6,229 nucleotides of DNA from the NCBI GenBank assembly GCA_019313025.1, contig JAFDCA010000093.1, positions 1-6,229 on the forward strand, in the 5' to 3' direction. The notes under the pieces are model-generated. The model did no database searches. It saw only the letters and a program-made list of their open reading frames with translations, and had not been told where the DNA came from. The translations under genes and the position numbers were made by a program. Source of the DNA: Deltaproteobacteria bacterium. Its GTDB lineage: Bacteria; Desulfobacterota; Desulfobacteria; Desulfobacterales; UBA11574. Below, piece by piece: positions 5,425 through 6,229 of this stretch. Numbering within the stretch: position 1 is the first letter of the stretch; the number at the start of each line of letters is the position of its first letter.

Positions 5425-6229
5425 TTATCCTCCGACTGCACACATCTGGGCTGATATCCGGGTATGATCATTTCCGTTGAGCTTGTGTTCCGAAGGCTTG
5501 TGACGAACAGATTTAAGAAAACCCTCTGCGATATCAGCATCAGAACATCCTTGCCGAAGCAAGGATTTCAGATCTTCCTGATCGTCGCTCATTAAACAGG
5601 GCCTCAGTTGACCGCTGGCCGTTAATCTTAACCGATTGCAGGTGCCACAAAAATGCCGGCTTATGGGACGAATGAAACCAATTTCTCCCTGGGCCGACCC
5701 GAATTTAAATCGTTCCGCAGGACCATCGTTAAAGCTTCTGCCAACCGGAATCAGTGTTCCCAACCCATTGATTCGTTCTTTTATTTCAGACGCGAGTAAA
5801 CGGCGGTCACTGGCGATCTGATTGGATCCAATGGGCATATATTCAATGAAACGGACGTGAAATGGATATTCTATCGACAATTTGGCAATTTCCAGCAGTT
5901 CACCATCATTAATGCCTTTAAGGGGAACCACATTAATTTTTATGGGATAAAACCCCATTTTTAGAGCCAGGTGAATCCCTTCCCATATTTGATCGAAATA
6001 ATCATAGCCCGTGATGTGTTTAAATTTGGTTTTATTTAACGTATCGAGACTGATATTGATTCTTTGGATATTGGCGGATCTGATTTTATTAATGTTGTCT
6101 TTGAGCAATACACCGTTGGTGGTTAGAGATATATCTTGGAGTCCATCCATTTTTGTCAACTGAGACAGAAAATGATACACACCTTTTCTAACCAGCGGTT
6201 CTCCTCCGGTTATTCTGATCTTGGAAATT
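5425..6229 (-). CDS. moaA: GTP 3',8-cyclase MoaA (partial, 5' end beyond the window)
   Basis: MoaA is a cytoplasmic radical SAM enzyme that, with MoaC, turns GTP into cyclic pyranopterin monophosphate, the first step of molybdenum cofactor synthesis. The frame runs to the window edge, and the visible part is about 267 residues. It enters at KIRITGGEPLVR, the conserved motif after the radical SAM cysteines. The CxxxCxxC motif itself must lie outside the window. Next come LTTNGVLL and NISLDTL of the SAM barrel. The C-terminal FCGTCNRLRLTASGQLRPC carries the three cysteines of the second 4Fe-4S cluster in the expected CxxC-x13-C spacing, with the two Arg (NRLR) that contact GTP. The protein ends in the functionally important Gly-Gly (CAVGG). 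A GTG at 6178-6180 is internal, not the start. It faces the liv operon convergently. Confidence 0.95.
   Translation of the reverse strand, partial: ISKIRITGGEPLVRKGVYHFLSQLTKMDGLQDISLTTNGVLLKDNINKIRSANIQRINISLDTLNKTKFKHITGYDYFDQIWEGIHLALKMGFYPIKINVVPLKGINDGELLEIAKLSIEYPFHVRFIEYMPIGSNQIASDRRLLASEIKERINGLGTLIPVGRSFNDGPAERFKFGSAQGEIGFIRPISRHFCGTCNRLRLTASGQLRPCLMSDDQEDLKSLLRQGCSDADIAEGFLKSVRHKPSEHKLNGNDHTRISAQMCAVGG

Noticed and set aside
5636..5821. 61-codon + strand frame inside moaA
   Set aside because: It is antisense to a well-supported MoaA coding region and has no ribosome site or domain.

Overview
The window holds a five-gene ABC uptake operon of the branched-chain amino acid (HAAT/Liv) family on the + strand, in the order livG-livF-livK-livH-livM. 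Facing it on the - strand is the 3' part of moaA (molybdenum cofactor synthesis), whose 5' end lies beyond the right edge. Moderate GC, Liv proteins of the kind common in sulfate-reducing and related anaerobes, and intergenic spaces filled with large palindromes suggest a Desulfobacterota (deltaproteobacterial) chromosome. This is an impression from protein flavour, not a proven assignment.

Layout: 1-296 has no gene, but most of it (31-230) is a large imperfect inverted repeat. 297-1076 is livG, whose reading frame is broken by an in-frame TAA at 342-344; sequence homology runs straight through the stop. 1083-1793 is livF, 1890-3065 livK (secreted binding protein), 3150-4037 livH and 4100-5089 livM (two permeases). 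5090-5424 has no gene and carries three stacked structures: an A/T-rich terminator right after livM, a long-stem hairpin with a T-tract (second terminator or small RNA), and a 144-bp exactly centred imperfect palindrome that ends 22 bases from the moaA stop codon. 5425-6229 is moaA.

How the genes work together: LivK would bind the substrate in the periplasm and deliver it to a LivH-LivM channel, powered by the LivG and LivF ATPases. All five components of a complete importer are present. The substrate cannot be read from the sequence; this family also moves amides, urea and aromatic acids. The ATPases-first order differs from the E. coli livKHMGF order. The broken livG is the most consequential oddity, because the truncated protein would lack the first beta strand and the A-loop aromatic residue of the nucleotide-binding domain.

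I see no new enzymatic or defence system. The unusual content is the livG lesion and the palindromic intergenic elements.
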